NCBI GenBank assembly: GCA_001897835.1
Contig: MKUN01000023.1
Coordinates: 1-34,893 of the forward strand
Direction of reading: 5' to 3'
Origin: Bacteroidetes bacterium 46-16
GTDB lineage: Bacteria; Bacteroidota; Bacteroidia; Chitinophagales; Chitinophagaceae
Length of the DNA stretch: 34,893 nucleotides
The notes below the pieces were generated by a model. The model searched no databases and was not told the origin of the DNA. It saw only the letters and a program-made list of their open reading frames with translations. Made by a program: the position numbers and the translations under genes. Positions 24,254 through 32,518 of the stretch are shown piece after piece; within the stretch, counting starts at the first letter, position 1, and each line of letters starts with the position of its first letter.

Positions 24254-25173
24254 GTAAAGAAATAACATATAGCATAGTTATACCTGTTTATAACAGCAGC
24301 GGGTCTTTACAGGAACTGGCCGACAGGACCGTTGCGGCCCTGCATGGCCTGTCCTGCGAAATAGTTTTTATCGACGATGGCAGCAGGGATGGCAGCTGGC
24401 AGGTGATCAGCCGGCTGAAAATGCAATACCCTGATGTGATAAAAGCTATAAAGCTGCAGAAAAACTACGGCCAGCATGCAGCATTGCTCTGCGCATTCAG
24501 TTATGCACGGGGCAATTATATCATTACTATAGATGATGATCTGCAGTATGCGCCTGAAGATATCATGACGCTTATCAATAAGCAGGCCGAGACCGCTGCC
24601 CAGGTGGTTTATGCCATACTCATCGACAGGCAACATCCTAAGATACGTGCAGTAGGTACCCGCCTGGTGCAAACGAACAATAAGATTATAACCAGTACCG
24701 ATATCAAAGGCAGTTCATTCCGGCTTATATCCCGGGAGATCATCGATAAGATCGTGACCAACCACCGGAACAATTTTCTTTTTCTCGATGAGGTGCTGCT
24801 TTGGTACACCACTACCTTTGCCTATGTCGATGTAAAACATTATCCGCGGAAACATGGCAAAACAGGATATACCCTCGGCAAGCTTGTGAAGATGTACTTT
24901 AGTATGATCACCAATTATTCAGCCTTCCCGCTACGGGCAATGGTCAATCTGGGTTTTATTTTCTCCTTGTTATTCTTTATTATAGGCCTTCGCTTTATAT
25001 ACATCAAGATGGCCCGGGGCATACCTATCATCGGCTGGACATCCATTATCGTAACCATACTTTTTTCAACAAGTGTTATCATGCTATGCCTCGGGGTACT
25101 GGGTATATATCTTTTTAAGATGTTCCAGGCCCAGCAAAACAAACCCTTATATACTATTAAGCAGGTACTGTAA
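24250..25173 (+). CDS. family 2 glycosyltransferase, DPM1/ArnC/GtrB type
   Basis: The 307-residue protein begins with a GT-A fold: IVIPVYNSSGSL, then IDDGSRDGSW (DDGS 42-45) and the nucleotide-metal motif TIDDDLQ (DDD 95-97). The C-terminal two hydrophobic spans (about 232-250 and 262-290) mark the polyprenyl-phosphate subfamily, which makes a lipid-phosphate sugar at the inner membrane. The TMTC-like GT-C enzyme in this cluster would be a natural user of such a donor. The donor nucleotide sugar is unknown. It overlaps the SDR gene by 4 bases, and the GNAT gene follows directly. Confidence 0.9.
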   Translation: MSKEITYSIVIPVYNSSGSLQELADRTVAALHGLSCEIVFIDDGSRDGSWQVISRLKMQYPDVIKAIKLQKNYGQHAALLCAFSYARGNYIITIDDDLQYAPEDIMTLINKQAETAAQVVYAILIDRQHPKIRAVGTRLVQTNNKIITSTDIKGSSFRLISREIIDKIVTNHRNNFLFLDEVLLWYTTTFAYVDVKHYPRKHGKTGYTLGKLVKMYFSMITNYSAFPLRAMVNLGFIFSLLFFIIGLRFIYIKMARGIPIIGWTSIIVTILFSTSVIMLCLGVLGIYLFKMFQAQQNKPLYTIKQVL

Positions 25174-25821
25174 ATGATACTAGAACGAGGTAATGTAAAG
25201 CTCCTGAGGCTTACCGAAGCGTATATAGAACTGGTCCGTAACTGGAGGAACTCCCCCTCTATACGCAATACCATGGAATACAGGGAGGAGATAACCCCCG
25301 AGATGCAAAAGGCCTGGTTCAGGAAGATCGATAATGTAAACAACAACTATTTTTTGATAGAGGTATCCGGTAAATTCATTGGCCTCATTTATGGTTCTGA
25401 TATCGATTGGGAAAATGGTATAACCCATAATGGGGGTATCTTCATCTGGGATACAGCATATCTTGAGTCTGTAGAAATAATGGAAGCTGCACTGATGCTG
25501 ACCGATATTGGTTTTATGATGGGCATGAAGGTGAACTATATCAAGATACTGCGCGACAACCTGCGTTCTATTGCCTTTAACAGGTCTATGGGCTATAAAC
25601 TGCTGCCGGAACAGGAGGATGCTTATAACCAAAAATACCAGTTGCTTGAAGACGATTATTTCAAAGCCACCGAAAGGATCAGGCAACACTTTGGCTTCAG
25701 TAAAGAGCTGAAGGTCTATATCACAAAGGCGGAGCATGCCACACGCGAAACACTTGCCGATAAGTTGCGCAGGGCCAATAAGGAAGGCAAAAATGTATCT
25801 TTGGAGGTCATTGAGTTATGA
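25174..25821 (+). CDS. GNAT family N-acetyltransferase-like protein
   Basis: The 215-residue protein begins with a GNAT fold: LRLTEAYIELVRNWRNSPSI is the usual first helix of the PseH/RimJ-like type. The acyl-donor region follows around residues 105-130, and LRDNLRSIAFNRSMGYKLLPE (around 129-149) is the characteristic N-x2-(S/A)-x3-N-x-x-G-(F/Y) segment. The last 50 residues are charged and helical. These enzymes acylate amines. Beside an ACP, DegT and SDR it is the best candidate for attaching the assembled acyl chain to an amino group. It starts directly after the GT2 stop and overlaps the next gene by 4 bases. Confidence 0.8.
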   Translation: MILERGNVKLLRLTEAYIELVRNWRNSPSIRNTMEYREEITPEMQKAWFRKIDNVNNNYFLIEVSGKFIGLIYGSDIDWENGITHNGGIFIWDTAYLESVEIMEAALMLTDIGFMMGMKVNYIKILRDNLRSIAFNRSMGYKLLPEQEDAYNQKYQLLEDDYFKATERIRQHFGFSKELKVYITKAEHATRETLADKLRRANKEGKNVSLEVIEL

Positions 25822-26528
25822 ACATTTGGTATTCATATAAGCGCAGTAAGTATAACGGGGGTACCCCCTACTATGAACTTGCCGGCAAACAATGGTATGA
25901 TACTTTGCATGCGCAACTACCGGAGATAAAGGAAAAGGCAAATACTTTCCTGCAAAATAAAGGCCTGGACATAAGGGAATATTTTGACCCCAAAATGGTA
26001 GAGGGAACCAAATGGGAATCCATTACCTTTATGTTCTGGGGCAGGCGCAATGAAAGAGTGATAGAACAGGGCGCCGACCTGTATGGGTATTTCAGGGACA
26101 TTCCCGGATTTGTATCCCTGTCTATAAGTGTCTTGCAGCCCCGCACGCATATTAAGCCCCATCATGGCGATACCGATGCTATATACCGCATACATATACC
26201 CGTATATATACCTGCTGCTTTGCCCGATTGTGGCCTGAAGGTAGCAGGTATAGACAAATCATGGATAGAAAATGAAATGATCGTTTTTAACGATGCCTGC
26301 CTGCATGAAGCCTGGAATATGACCGGGAGCCCGCGTATAGTATTGATAATGGATGTGATAAGGGACGAGTTTTTACCTGTTCAGAACAGGATATGCCAAA
26401 ACGTACTGTCATCTTTTAAGTATCAGTATTTTACGCTTAAATTTAAGTTTATAAAAAAGTGGCCCGGCTGGATGAAGGACATAGTGCGTAATTCTTTAAA
26501 ACCATTTAAAAATGATATTTTTCAATAG
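25818..26528 (+). CDS. aspartyl/asparaginyl beta-hydroxylase-like protein, copy 1
   Basis: The 236-residue product matches the PF05118-type double-stranded beta-helix. It has PHHGDT (H115) with R124-I-H126, then FNDACLHEAWN (H163) and a downstream arginine (R173). In the animal AspH enzyme the corresponding segments, PHTGPT, RMH and the H-E-x-W histidine, bind Fe(II) and 2-oxoglutarate. A hydroxylation step is therefore likely. The substrate could be the ACP-bound chain, a lipid or a small molecule rather than a protein. It is coupled by an ATGA overlap to the GNAT gene and is followed by a second paralog after 27 bases. Confidence 0.8.
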   Translation: MNIWYSYKRSKYNGGTPYYELAGKQWYDTLHAQLPEIKEKANTFLQNKGLDIREYFDPKMVEGTKWESITFMFWGRRNERVIEQGADLYGYFRDIPGFVSLSISVLQPRTHIKPHHGDTDAIYRIHIPVYIPAALPDCGLKVAGIDKSWIENEMIVFNDACLHEAWNMTGSPRIVLIMDVIRDEFLPVQNRICQNVLSSFKYQYFTLKFKFIKKWPGWMKDIVRNSLKPFKNDIFQ

Positions 26529-26555
26529 TATTGAACGATATCGGCAGCGCAGATC

Positions 26556-27284
26556 ATGAAAGTTTGGTATTCATTCCGCAACAATGGGGTATACAATGGA
26601 TCAGCCCCCGCATTCTTCGACCTTAAGGGCAAGAAATGGTTCGATGACCTGGTAGCCAATTTACCGGCCATACAGCAGGGCGTCATTGATTTTGTACAAA
26701 GCAGGGGTAAGACCCAGGGCGAATATTTTAATAAAGAGCTGGTGGAAGGGCAGACCTGGGAAGGCTTTGGTTTCCTGCTCTGGGGCAAAAGGAACGAAGC
26801 GAATATCAAGGATGGTGACGCTTTCCTGAAATACTTTTTCCCCATACCGGGCCTTGTTTCTTTTTCTATCAGTGTGCTCTCTCCGCGTACGCATATTATA
26901 GAACATTTTGGCGATACCGATGCCAACTACCGCCTGCACGTTCCGATACTCATACCGGCATCATTGCCCGATTGCGGTTTTAAAGTTTCGGGTACCGATG
27001 TGGCCTGGGATAATATATTTGCCTTTTCGGATGCACACCTGCACGAGGCATGGAACAATACCGATAAGCCGAGGATCATCCTCATGGTAGATGTGCTGCG
27101 CGAAGAACTGCTGCCCGAAAGCAAAAATATATGCAGTAACGTACTCTCCCTGCTGGAGCTGCAAAAGCTTTATTTAAGCAACAAGCTGGTACGCAATGCC
27201 CCCTGGTATGTAAAAGGCATACTGCGCCATCTCCTGCTCTGGAGGATACAACTCACGGGCAAGTCAACTATGACAGGGGCTTAA
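26556..27284 (+). CDS. aspartyl/asparaginyl beta-hydroxylase-like protein, copy 2
   Basis: The 242-residue tandem paralog of the preceding gene opens with the same W-YS-x-R/K start. The key segments are EHFGDT (H117), YRLH (R126) and FSDAHLHEAWN (H163), so the iron ligands and the 2-oxoglutarate arginine are kept. Both copies share the LPDCG-x-KV block. The two may form a heterodimer or hydroxylate successive positions. The last gene of the same-strand run, it ends 9 bases before the tail of the convergent PfkB kinase gene. Confidence 0.8.
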   Translation: MKVWYSFRNNGVYNGSAPAFFDLKGKKWFDDLVANLPAIQQGVIDFVQSRGKTQGEYFNKELVEGQTWEGFGFLLWGKRNEANIKDGDAFLKYFFPIPGLVSFSISVLSPRTHIIEHFGDTDANYRLHVPILIPASLPDCGFKVSGTDVAWDNIFAFSDAHLHEAWNNTDKPRIILMVDVLREELLPESKNICSNVLSLLELQKLYLSNKLVRNAPWYVKGILRHLLLWRIQLTGKSTMTGA

Positions 27285-27293
27285 ATTTATGGC

Positions 27294-28220
27294 CTAGGAA
27301 ATATTGATGATATCGAAATTGACCAGTTCAACGAATTCATTGATACGCTGGTCTATTTCTTCTTTAGTTAATTCCTGCAACCTTGTGGGACCGAATTTCT
27401 CAACGCAGAACGATGCCAGCGCAGAGCCTACGATGATCGCGGTTTTCATATTCTCGAACGATATGTCTTTGGTGCGTGCTATATGGCCCACAAAACCACC
27501 TGCGAAGGTATCGCCTGCGCCCGTGGGGTCAAATACATCTTCAAGCGGTAAGGCCGGGGCAAAGAATACGTTCTTGCCATGGAACAGCAGCGCGCCATGC
27601 TCGCCTTTTTTGATCACGAGGTAGCGGGGGCCCATCTCCTGTATTTTAGCAGCAGCCTTTACCAGCGAGTATTCGCCGCTTAGCTCACGGGCTTCGCTAT
27701 CATTTACCATCAGCACATCCACCATGCCCAGCACTTTTTTCAGGTCGTCCATAGCAGTCTCCATCCAGAAGTTCATGGTGTCCATTACTACCAGCTTAGG
27801 ACGTTTGCGCATTTGGGTCAGCACGCTTATCTGCACACCCGGCACCAGGTTGCCCAGCATCACGATATCACAATCCCGGTAGCTGTCGGGCAACTGTGGG
27901 TTGAACTGGGCAAGCACATTCAGGTCGGTTACCAGGCTATCGCGCGTATTCATGTCCATATGATAGCGCCCGCTCCAGAAGAAGCTTTTGCCATCCTTCA
28001 CTACTTCAACACCCGCAAAATCCACACCGCGCTCAGCCAGCGCATCGATCTCCTGTTGCGGAAAATCGCCGCCAATGATGGAAACCTGCTTGATATCGTT
28101 ATGGAAATTACTGGCCGACCATGCCACATAGGTAGCCGATCCGCCAATTATCTTATCCACTTTTCCAAAAGGTGTTTCCAGTGCATCAAAGGCCATAGTG
28201 CCCACAACCAGTAAAGACAT
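27294..28220 (-). CDS. PfkB family carbohydrate kinase
   Basis: I start at the ATG at 28220 (308 residues), since the in-frame TTG at 28241 would lie in a -7-like box. The ribokinase fold is clear: GGSATYVA (26-33), the substrate-binding N-terminal half, and the anion hole with catalytic base DPTGAGDTFAGG (231-242, D237). It phosphorylates a sugar or nucleoside; no specificity is apparent. Members with this N-terminus are frequent in Bacteroidota. The gene is convergent with the biosynthetic run and divergent from the nucleotidyltransferase gene, so it is probably unrelated to the cluster. Confidence 0.88.
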   Translation of the reverse strand: MSLLVVGTMAFDALETPFGKVDKIIGGSATYVAWSASNFHNDIKQVSIIGGDFPQQEIDALAERGVDFAGVEVVKDGKSFFWSGRYHMDMNTRDSLVTDLNVLAQFNPQLPDSYRDCDIVMLGNLVPGVQISVLTQMRKRPKLVVMDTMNFWMETAMDDLKKVLGMVDVLMVNDSEARELSGEYSLVKAAAKIQEMGPRYLVIKKGEHGALLFHGKNVFFAPALPLEDVFDPTGAGDTFAGGFVGHIARTKDISFENMKTAIIVGSALASFCVEKFGPTRLQELTKEEIDQRINEFVELVNFDIINIS

Positions 28221-28238
28221 AATGTTTAAAATTTGCGG

Positions 28239-28246
28239 CAAAGGTA
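28239..28246 (-). promoter_or_regulatory. possible -7 box of the PfkB kinase gene
   Basis: On the reverse strand TACCTTTG fits TAnnTTTG and lies 18 bases before the chosen ATG. No proper TTTG at -33 was found. It favours the ATG at 28220 over an upstream TTG. Confidence 0.35.
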
Positions 28247-28342
28247 ATGCGCTAATTCCACAATTGAACTATGAAATAAGGCCGGATAATGCTCAACTCC
28301 GTTCTTTTCGCTACTAATGGTTGAATTGCATAATTTCACGGC

Positions 28343-29056
28343 ATGAAAGCAATGCTCTTCGCAGCAGGTCTGGGCACACGCCTCAAACCGTTCACCGACC
28401 AACATCCCAAGGCCCTTGCCCAAGTGAATGGCAGGACCTTGCTGGAGCATAATATAAAATACTTGCAGCGTTATGGTATAGAGGATGTGATCATTAACGT
28501 TCATCATTTTGCAGAGCAGGTAGAGCAGGTCTTAAAAGATAACGATGGCTTTGGTTCATGGATCACTATATCCGATGAGCGCGACAGGGTGCTGGAAACA
28601 GGCGGTGGCCTGTTGAAGGCAGCCCCCTATTTTGAAGAGGAGGAAAGCTTTGTGGTCATGAATGTGGATGTGCTTACCAACCTCGACCTGGGTAAAATGA
28701 TCGGATTTCATAAAGAGAGCGAGGCTTTTGCGACCCTCGCCGTGATGCAGCGCGATTCAAGCCGGCAGTTGCTGTTTGACGAGCATATGCTGCTCTGCGG
28801 CTGGGCCAATAATAAAACCGGGGAGCAAAAAATATCGCGCGAGGTAGTCGCTATGCGGCCTTTTGCCTTCAGCGGGGTACAGGTGCTTACCCATAAGGTA
28901 CTGGATATGCCTTTTACCGGTAAATTCTCATTGATAGACCTGTACCTGCATTTTGCCAAAACAGAATTGGTCAAAGGCTATGATCACAGCGGTAATGTTT
29001 TTATTGATGTGGGTAAGCCGGAGAGCCTGGAGCAGGCAGCTTATTTGTTTGAGTAG
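28343..29056 (+). CDS. MurU/RmlA-like sugar-1-phosphate nucleotidyltransferase
   Basis: The 237-residue protein has the nucleotide loop GLGTRLKPFT (9-18), PKAL (22-25), ETGGGL (85-90) and the metal aspartate in NVDV (D109). This pattern is that of short nucleotidyltransferases such as MurNAc-1-phosphate uridylyltransferase (MurU) or mannose-1-phosphate guanylyltransferase. Specificity cannot be assigned. MurU recycling of peptidoglycan MurNAc is one guess, since MurU has the same short length. It is divergent from the kinase gene across 122 bases. Confidence 0.85.
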   Translation: MKAMLFAAGLGTRLKPFTDQHPKALAQVNGRTLLEHNIKYLQRYGIEDVIINVHHFAEQVEQVLKDNDGFGSWITISDERDRVLETGGGLLKAAPYFEEEESFVVMNVDVLTNLDLGKMIGFHKESEAFATLAVMQRDSSRQLLFDEHMLLCGWANNKTGEQKISREVVAMRPFAFSGVQVLTHKVLDMPFTGKFSLIDLYLHFAKTELVKGYDHSGNVFIDVGKPESLEQAAYLFE

Positions 29057-29058
29057 GT

Positions 29059-29817
29059 CTATACTTTTGCCGTAGCTTCTTTACTTGCCTGTGCCAGGTC
29101 CCTGATCAGGTAGGGGTCTTTTTCAATAGCATTACCCACTACTACGATATTGGCGCCCGCCTTACAATTGGCATATACTTTTTCGGCTGTGCGGATCCCT
29201 CCACCGATTATCAGGGGTATGTCAATATGTGAGCTTACTTTATGTATCATTTCCTCGCTTACCGGCATACGGGCTCCGCTGCCGGCATCCATATAGATGA
29301 CATGTTTGCCCTGCATCTCCCCTGCCCATGCGGTGCAGAGCGCTATATCCGGCTTATTGGCAGGTATGGGGGCAGCATGGCTCATATACGATACGGTGGT
29401 GGGCACACCACCATCTATCAGCATATAGCCGGTCGATATTATCTCAAGGTTACTGGCTTTCACCATAGGGGCCGATACCACATGCTGGCCAATGAGCAGT
29501 TCGGCATTGCGGCCAGATATCAGCGATAGGTAAAGAAGTGCATCGGCATATGGCGTTACCTGTGCCGGGCTGCCGGGGAATAATACTACGGGGATATCGC
29601 TGTCGGCTTTAAAGCGCTGTATACAGGCATCTATCTGGTGGGCCACCACAAGGCTGCCACCCATAAAGAGGTAGTCAACCCCGGCATCATTACACAGTGA
29701 GGCCAGGTGCGGCATATCCGATGGGGCGATCTTGTCCGGGTCCACCAGTACGGCAAACCCGCTTTTACCGGCTTTTTTCAGCCCGCAAAGTTCCGCGTAT
29801 ATTTTCCCCATAGCCAT
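29059..29817 (-). CDS. geranylgeranylglyceryl phosphate synthase family protein
   Basis: The 252-residue TIM-barrel protein has FAVLVDPDK (21-29), GGSLVVAHQID, a central YMLIDGGVPTTV and the phosphate-binding IIGGGIRTAEK near the C-terminus. It is a GGGP/PcrB-type prenyltransferase. Bacteroidota members of group II are known to join a polyprenyl diphosphate with glycerol-1-phosphate, an ether linkage otherwise typical of archaeal lipids. The protein here keeps the archaeal-like length and the loops. It is convergent with the nucleotidyltransferase and is followed on the same strand upstream by mscL. Confidence 0.85.
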   Translation of the reverse strand: MAMGKIYAELCGLKKAGKSGFAVLVDPDKIAPSDMPHLASLCNDAGVDYLFMGGSLVVAHQIDACIQRFKADSDIPVVLFPGSPAQVTPYADALLYLSLISGRNAELLIGQHVVSAPMVKASNLEIISTGYMLIDGGVPTTVSYMSHAAPIPANKPDIALCTAWAGEMQGKHVIYMDAGSGARMPVSEEMIHKVSSHIDIPLIIGGGIRTAEKVYANCKAGANIVVVGNAIEKDPYLIRDLAQASKEATAKV

Positions 29818-29880
29818 AGATAGCTTTACAGGTACAAAAATGCGTAAATAATCCCTTAAAAAGGAATATGCCCTTACGAA

Positions 29881-30321
29881 TTAAGATTTCTTTTTCAATT
29901 CGTCCCTTATCTCGGTAAGCAGCGTTTCCGTAGCTGTTGGGGCCGGGGGAGCTGCAGGGGCGGCTTCTTCTTTCTTTTTCATGCTGTTAAATAGCTTAAC
30001 GAACATAAATATGCAAAATGCTATAATGAGAAAGTCAACAACTGTCTGTATGAAGTCGCCATAGGCGAATACGTTGGCACCGGCAGCTTTGGCATCTATA
30101 AGAGTGGCAAAATGGTCTGCCCCATCCTTGCCGGGCTTTAGCACAATGAATTTATCGGTGAATTTCTTACCATCACCTATCAGTCCTACAAAAGGCATGA
30201 TCACATCGTTCACCAATGAGGTTACGATCTTGCCGAAGGCTGCACCGATGATCACACCAACCGCCAGGTCCACTACATTACCTTTCAGTGCAAAGGCTTT
30301 GAATTCTTTCATAAATCCCAT
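29881..30321 (-). CDS. mscL: large-conductance mechanosensitive channel MscL
   Basis: MscL opens under membrane tension to release solutes during hypo-osmotic shock. The 146-residue sequence starts [23 protein letters not shown], in which the amphipathic N-terminal helix and the first pore helix (about 17-45, [12 protein letters not shown]) are typical. The second transmembrane helix (about 88-110, [20 protein letters not shown]) follows, then a charged helix with an Ala/Pro-rich linker and the bundle [12 protein letters not shown]. Length and motifs are standard. Confidence 0.96.
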   Translation of the reverse strand: MGFMKEFKAFALKGNVVDLAVGVIIGAAFGKIVTSLVNDVIMPFVGLIGDGKKFTDKFIVLKPGKDGADHFATLIDAKAAGANVFAYGDFIQTVVDFLIIAFCIFMFVKLFNSMKKKEEAAPAAPPAPTATETLLTEIRDELKKKS

Positions 30322-30453
30322 AATAGCTGCTTTTGTTAGCTTAAACTTATAAAATTATACCCAATAATTTAAGTACTTCATTGCTTTGCCATGGCTGTTT
30401 TTTGGGTAATTATATCTTTTTCTGATGGGGCCAATAGAAATAAAATATACTAC

Positions 30454-30481
30454 GGAAACTTTTTTTGTAAAAAACGTTTCC
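30454..30481. promoter_or_regulatory. 28-bp near-palindrome, candidate TetR operator
   Basis: The half-sites GGAAAC (30454-30459) and GTTTCC (30476-30481) flank a T-run and an A-run, so 12 of 14 positions per half match across the centre. It lies 17 bases before the tetR ATG. A TAGTTTTG box (30483-30490) follows directly, but its distance to the TTTG inside the palindrome (15 bases) is short of the usual 19-21. Binding by the TetR protein encoded next is the natural guess. Confidence 0.6.
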
Positions 30482-30498
30482 ATAGTTTTGCCCCCGAA

Positions 30499-31119
30499 AT
30501 GGATATATTGAATAAAATACTCGGTGCCTCCGTCGAGCTCTTTGGGCAGTATGGTTTTAAGACCATAACGATGGATGATATTGCGCGCAGGGCGGGTATT
30601 TCCAAAAAGACCTTATACCAGCATTTTGCCAATAAGGACGAGGTAGTGAAGGAGAGCGTGCTGTGGCACAAAAGTCAAATGTTCGGGCAATGCCAGCTAT
30701 TGATGGATGAGGCCGAAACCGCAGTTGAGGCGATGGTGAAGATAATGACCATTATCGATGAGAATCTCTGCCGCATAAATCCCATAGCCCTGCTTGAACT
30801 ACAGCGCTATTACCCTGAAGGCTATGCCGAGTTTCGCGATGGCCTGCTGAAGCAGGATGTGGAATCAGTGAAAGAGAACCTCCTGAAGGGTATTGCAGAG
30901 GGTTATTACCGCGAAGAGATGGATGTGGATATCCTTGCCAAGTTCCATATCGAAAAATCGCTGATATTGTTGCAGCCCAATATGATGGTGAACGACCGTA
31001 ACGATATCAGGCAAGTGAACCGGGAGATAATGGAGTTATTCTTATACGGTATCATGACGCCCAAAGGAGAAAAACTATACCAGAAATACAAAGAGAAATA
31101 TTTAAAGCAAGTATCATAA
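30499..31119 (+). CDS. TetR family transcriptional regulator
   Basis: I choose the ATG at 30499 (206 residues), because the longer in-frame start at 30391 would translate the operator and promoter-like region. The N-terminal helix-turn-helix is clear: GFKTITMDDIARRAGISKKTLYQHFANKDEV. The ligand domain (about 50-206) is variable, as usual. The gene heads an operon with a TolC, an adaptor and an RND pump, 5 bases apart from TolC. It is therefore probably a local repressor that responds to a compound the pump exports. Confidence 0.9.
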   Translation: MDILNKILGASVELFGQYGFKTITMDDIARRAGISKKTLYQHFANKDEVVKESVLWHKSQMFGQCQLLMDEAETAVEAMVKIMTIIDENLCRINPIALLELQRYYPEGYAEFRDGLLKQDVESVKENLLKGIAEGYYREEMDVDILAKFHIEKSLILLQPNMMVNDRNDIRQVNREIMELFLYGIMTPKGEKLYQKYKEKYLKQVS

Positions 31120-31124
31120 ACGTT

Positions 31125-32489
31125 ATGACACGATATATATTAAGACTGGCTCTTGTTACCATGCTTCCTTTACTGGCGCTGAATGCCGCGGCACAGGAAC
31201 CGATGCCGCTCAGCCTGCAGCAGGCTATGGACTACGCGGTAAAGAACAATGCCTCGGCAAAGAATGCGAGACTGGATGTGGAAATACAGCGGGCACAGGT
31301 GAACCAGCAGGTATCTGTAGCATACCCGCAGGTCAACGGTAAATACGACTTGAATGCGTATGCGGTGAAACCCGCGCAGTTTTTTCCCGGTGCATTTGCT
31401 GCTTTCTTTCCCGGTGGTAACCCGGCAGATACCTCCGATTTCCAGGGTTTCCCTTTAAGTCCCCGCTATACTTCAGCGGGCTCTATAACCGCTTCGCAAA
31501 TATTGTTTGACGGAGGCGTAATGATCGCACTGAAAGCCCGCAATACGGTCATCGAACTGGCGAGGCAAAACGGGCAGCTCACGGAAGAAAATGTTCGTTA
31601 CAATGTACAGAAGGCATATAATGCCCTCGTAATAGCACACAGGCAGTTCAATATCATTAAAAATTCTTTGTCAAGTGCAAGGAGCATAGCTCATGATATA
31701 GCAGTATTAAGGCAGAGCGGTTTTGCAGAAAAGATTGATGAGGACCGTACTAATGTGCAGGTGAACAACCTGGCTACAGATAGTCTTAAGATCGCTAACC
31801 TGCTTATGGTGAGCGAGCAACTCTTGAAATTCCAGATGGGGATGGATATCCATCAGCCTGTTATGCTTACAGATACCATGATCGAGAACAGTATCTCCGA
31901 TGTTGTTGCTGTATCAGAACAACCGGTTGACTATACGCGCAGAACGGAATTTAGCCTGCTGAATACACAACAGCGCCTGAACGAATTTAACCTGCAACGC
32001 TACAAATTGACCATATTGCCATCCTTATCCTTATTCGCAACAGGGGGCTATAATACAGCTTCTGATAAATTTGAACGTGTCTTTAACGGTAAATACTATC
32101 CCAGCCTGATCGTTGGTGCGCAGTTGAACGTGCCGATATTTGGTGGGGGTATGCGCCTTAACCTGATAAGAGAGGCTAAGCTGAATATTGAGAAAACACA
32201 AAATAACATTGACAATATCAAGCTGACGATCGACTTCCAGGCAGAGCAGGCGAAAACTACACTTAAGAATGATGTACTGCAGCTTGAAAGCCAGAAACGT
32301 AACCTTGCATTGGCAAACAGCGTACTGGACCTCGCACAAAAGAAATATAAAGCAGGTGTAGGCAGTAATCTTGAAGTGAACCAGGCACAGACAGATCTGT
32401 TACAGGCACAGAATAATTATTTCAGCTCATTGCTCGATGTGGTCAATGCACAGGCCGACCTCAAAAAAGCTCTGGGATTATTAAAATAA
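31125..32489 (+). CDS. TolC family outer membrane efflux protein
   Basis: The 454-residue protein has a signal peptide (about 1-23, ending NAAAQ). It shows the duplicated TolC coiled-coil repeats, including the SLQQAMDYAVKNNASAKNARLD start and the later YKAGVGSNLEVNQAQTDLLQAQNNYF. That last segment is the usual second-half signature. It forms the trimeric outer-membrane tunnel for the RND pump that follows. It is 5 bases after tetR and 29 before the adaptor. Confidence 0.93.
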   Translation: MTRYILRLALVTMLPLLALNAAAQEPMPLSLQQAMDYAVKNNASAKNARLDVEIQRAQVNQQVSVAYPQVNGKYDLNAYAVKPAQFFPGAFAAFFPGGNPADTSDFQGFPLSPRYTSAGSITASQILFDGGVMIALKARNTVIELARQNGQLTEENVRYNVQKAYNALVIAHRQFNIIKNSLSSARSIAHDIAVLRQSGFAEKIDEDRTNVQVNNLATDSLKIANLLMVSEQLLKFQMGMDIHQPVMLTDTMIENSISDVVAVSEQPVDYTRRTEFSLLNTQQRLNEFNLQRYKLTILPSLSLFATGGYNTASDKFERVFNGKYYPSLIVGAQLNVPIFGGGMRLNLIREAKLNIEKTQNNIDNIKLTIDFQAEQAKTTLKNDVLQLESQKRNLALANSVLDLAQKKYKAGVGSNLEVNQAQTDLLQAQNNYFSSLLDVVNAQADLKKALGLLK

Positions 32490-32518
32490 GGAAACACACA
32501 CACCATTAATATTTTAGT

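Noticed and set aside
16380-27284. The cluster as a flexirubin or aryl polyene pathway
   Set aside because: No ammonia lyase, KAS I/II pair, dehydratase or aryl-activating ligase is present; three KASIII and DegT do not fit those pathways.
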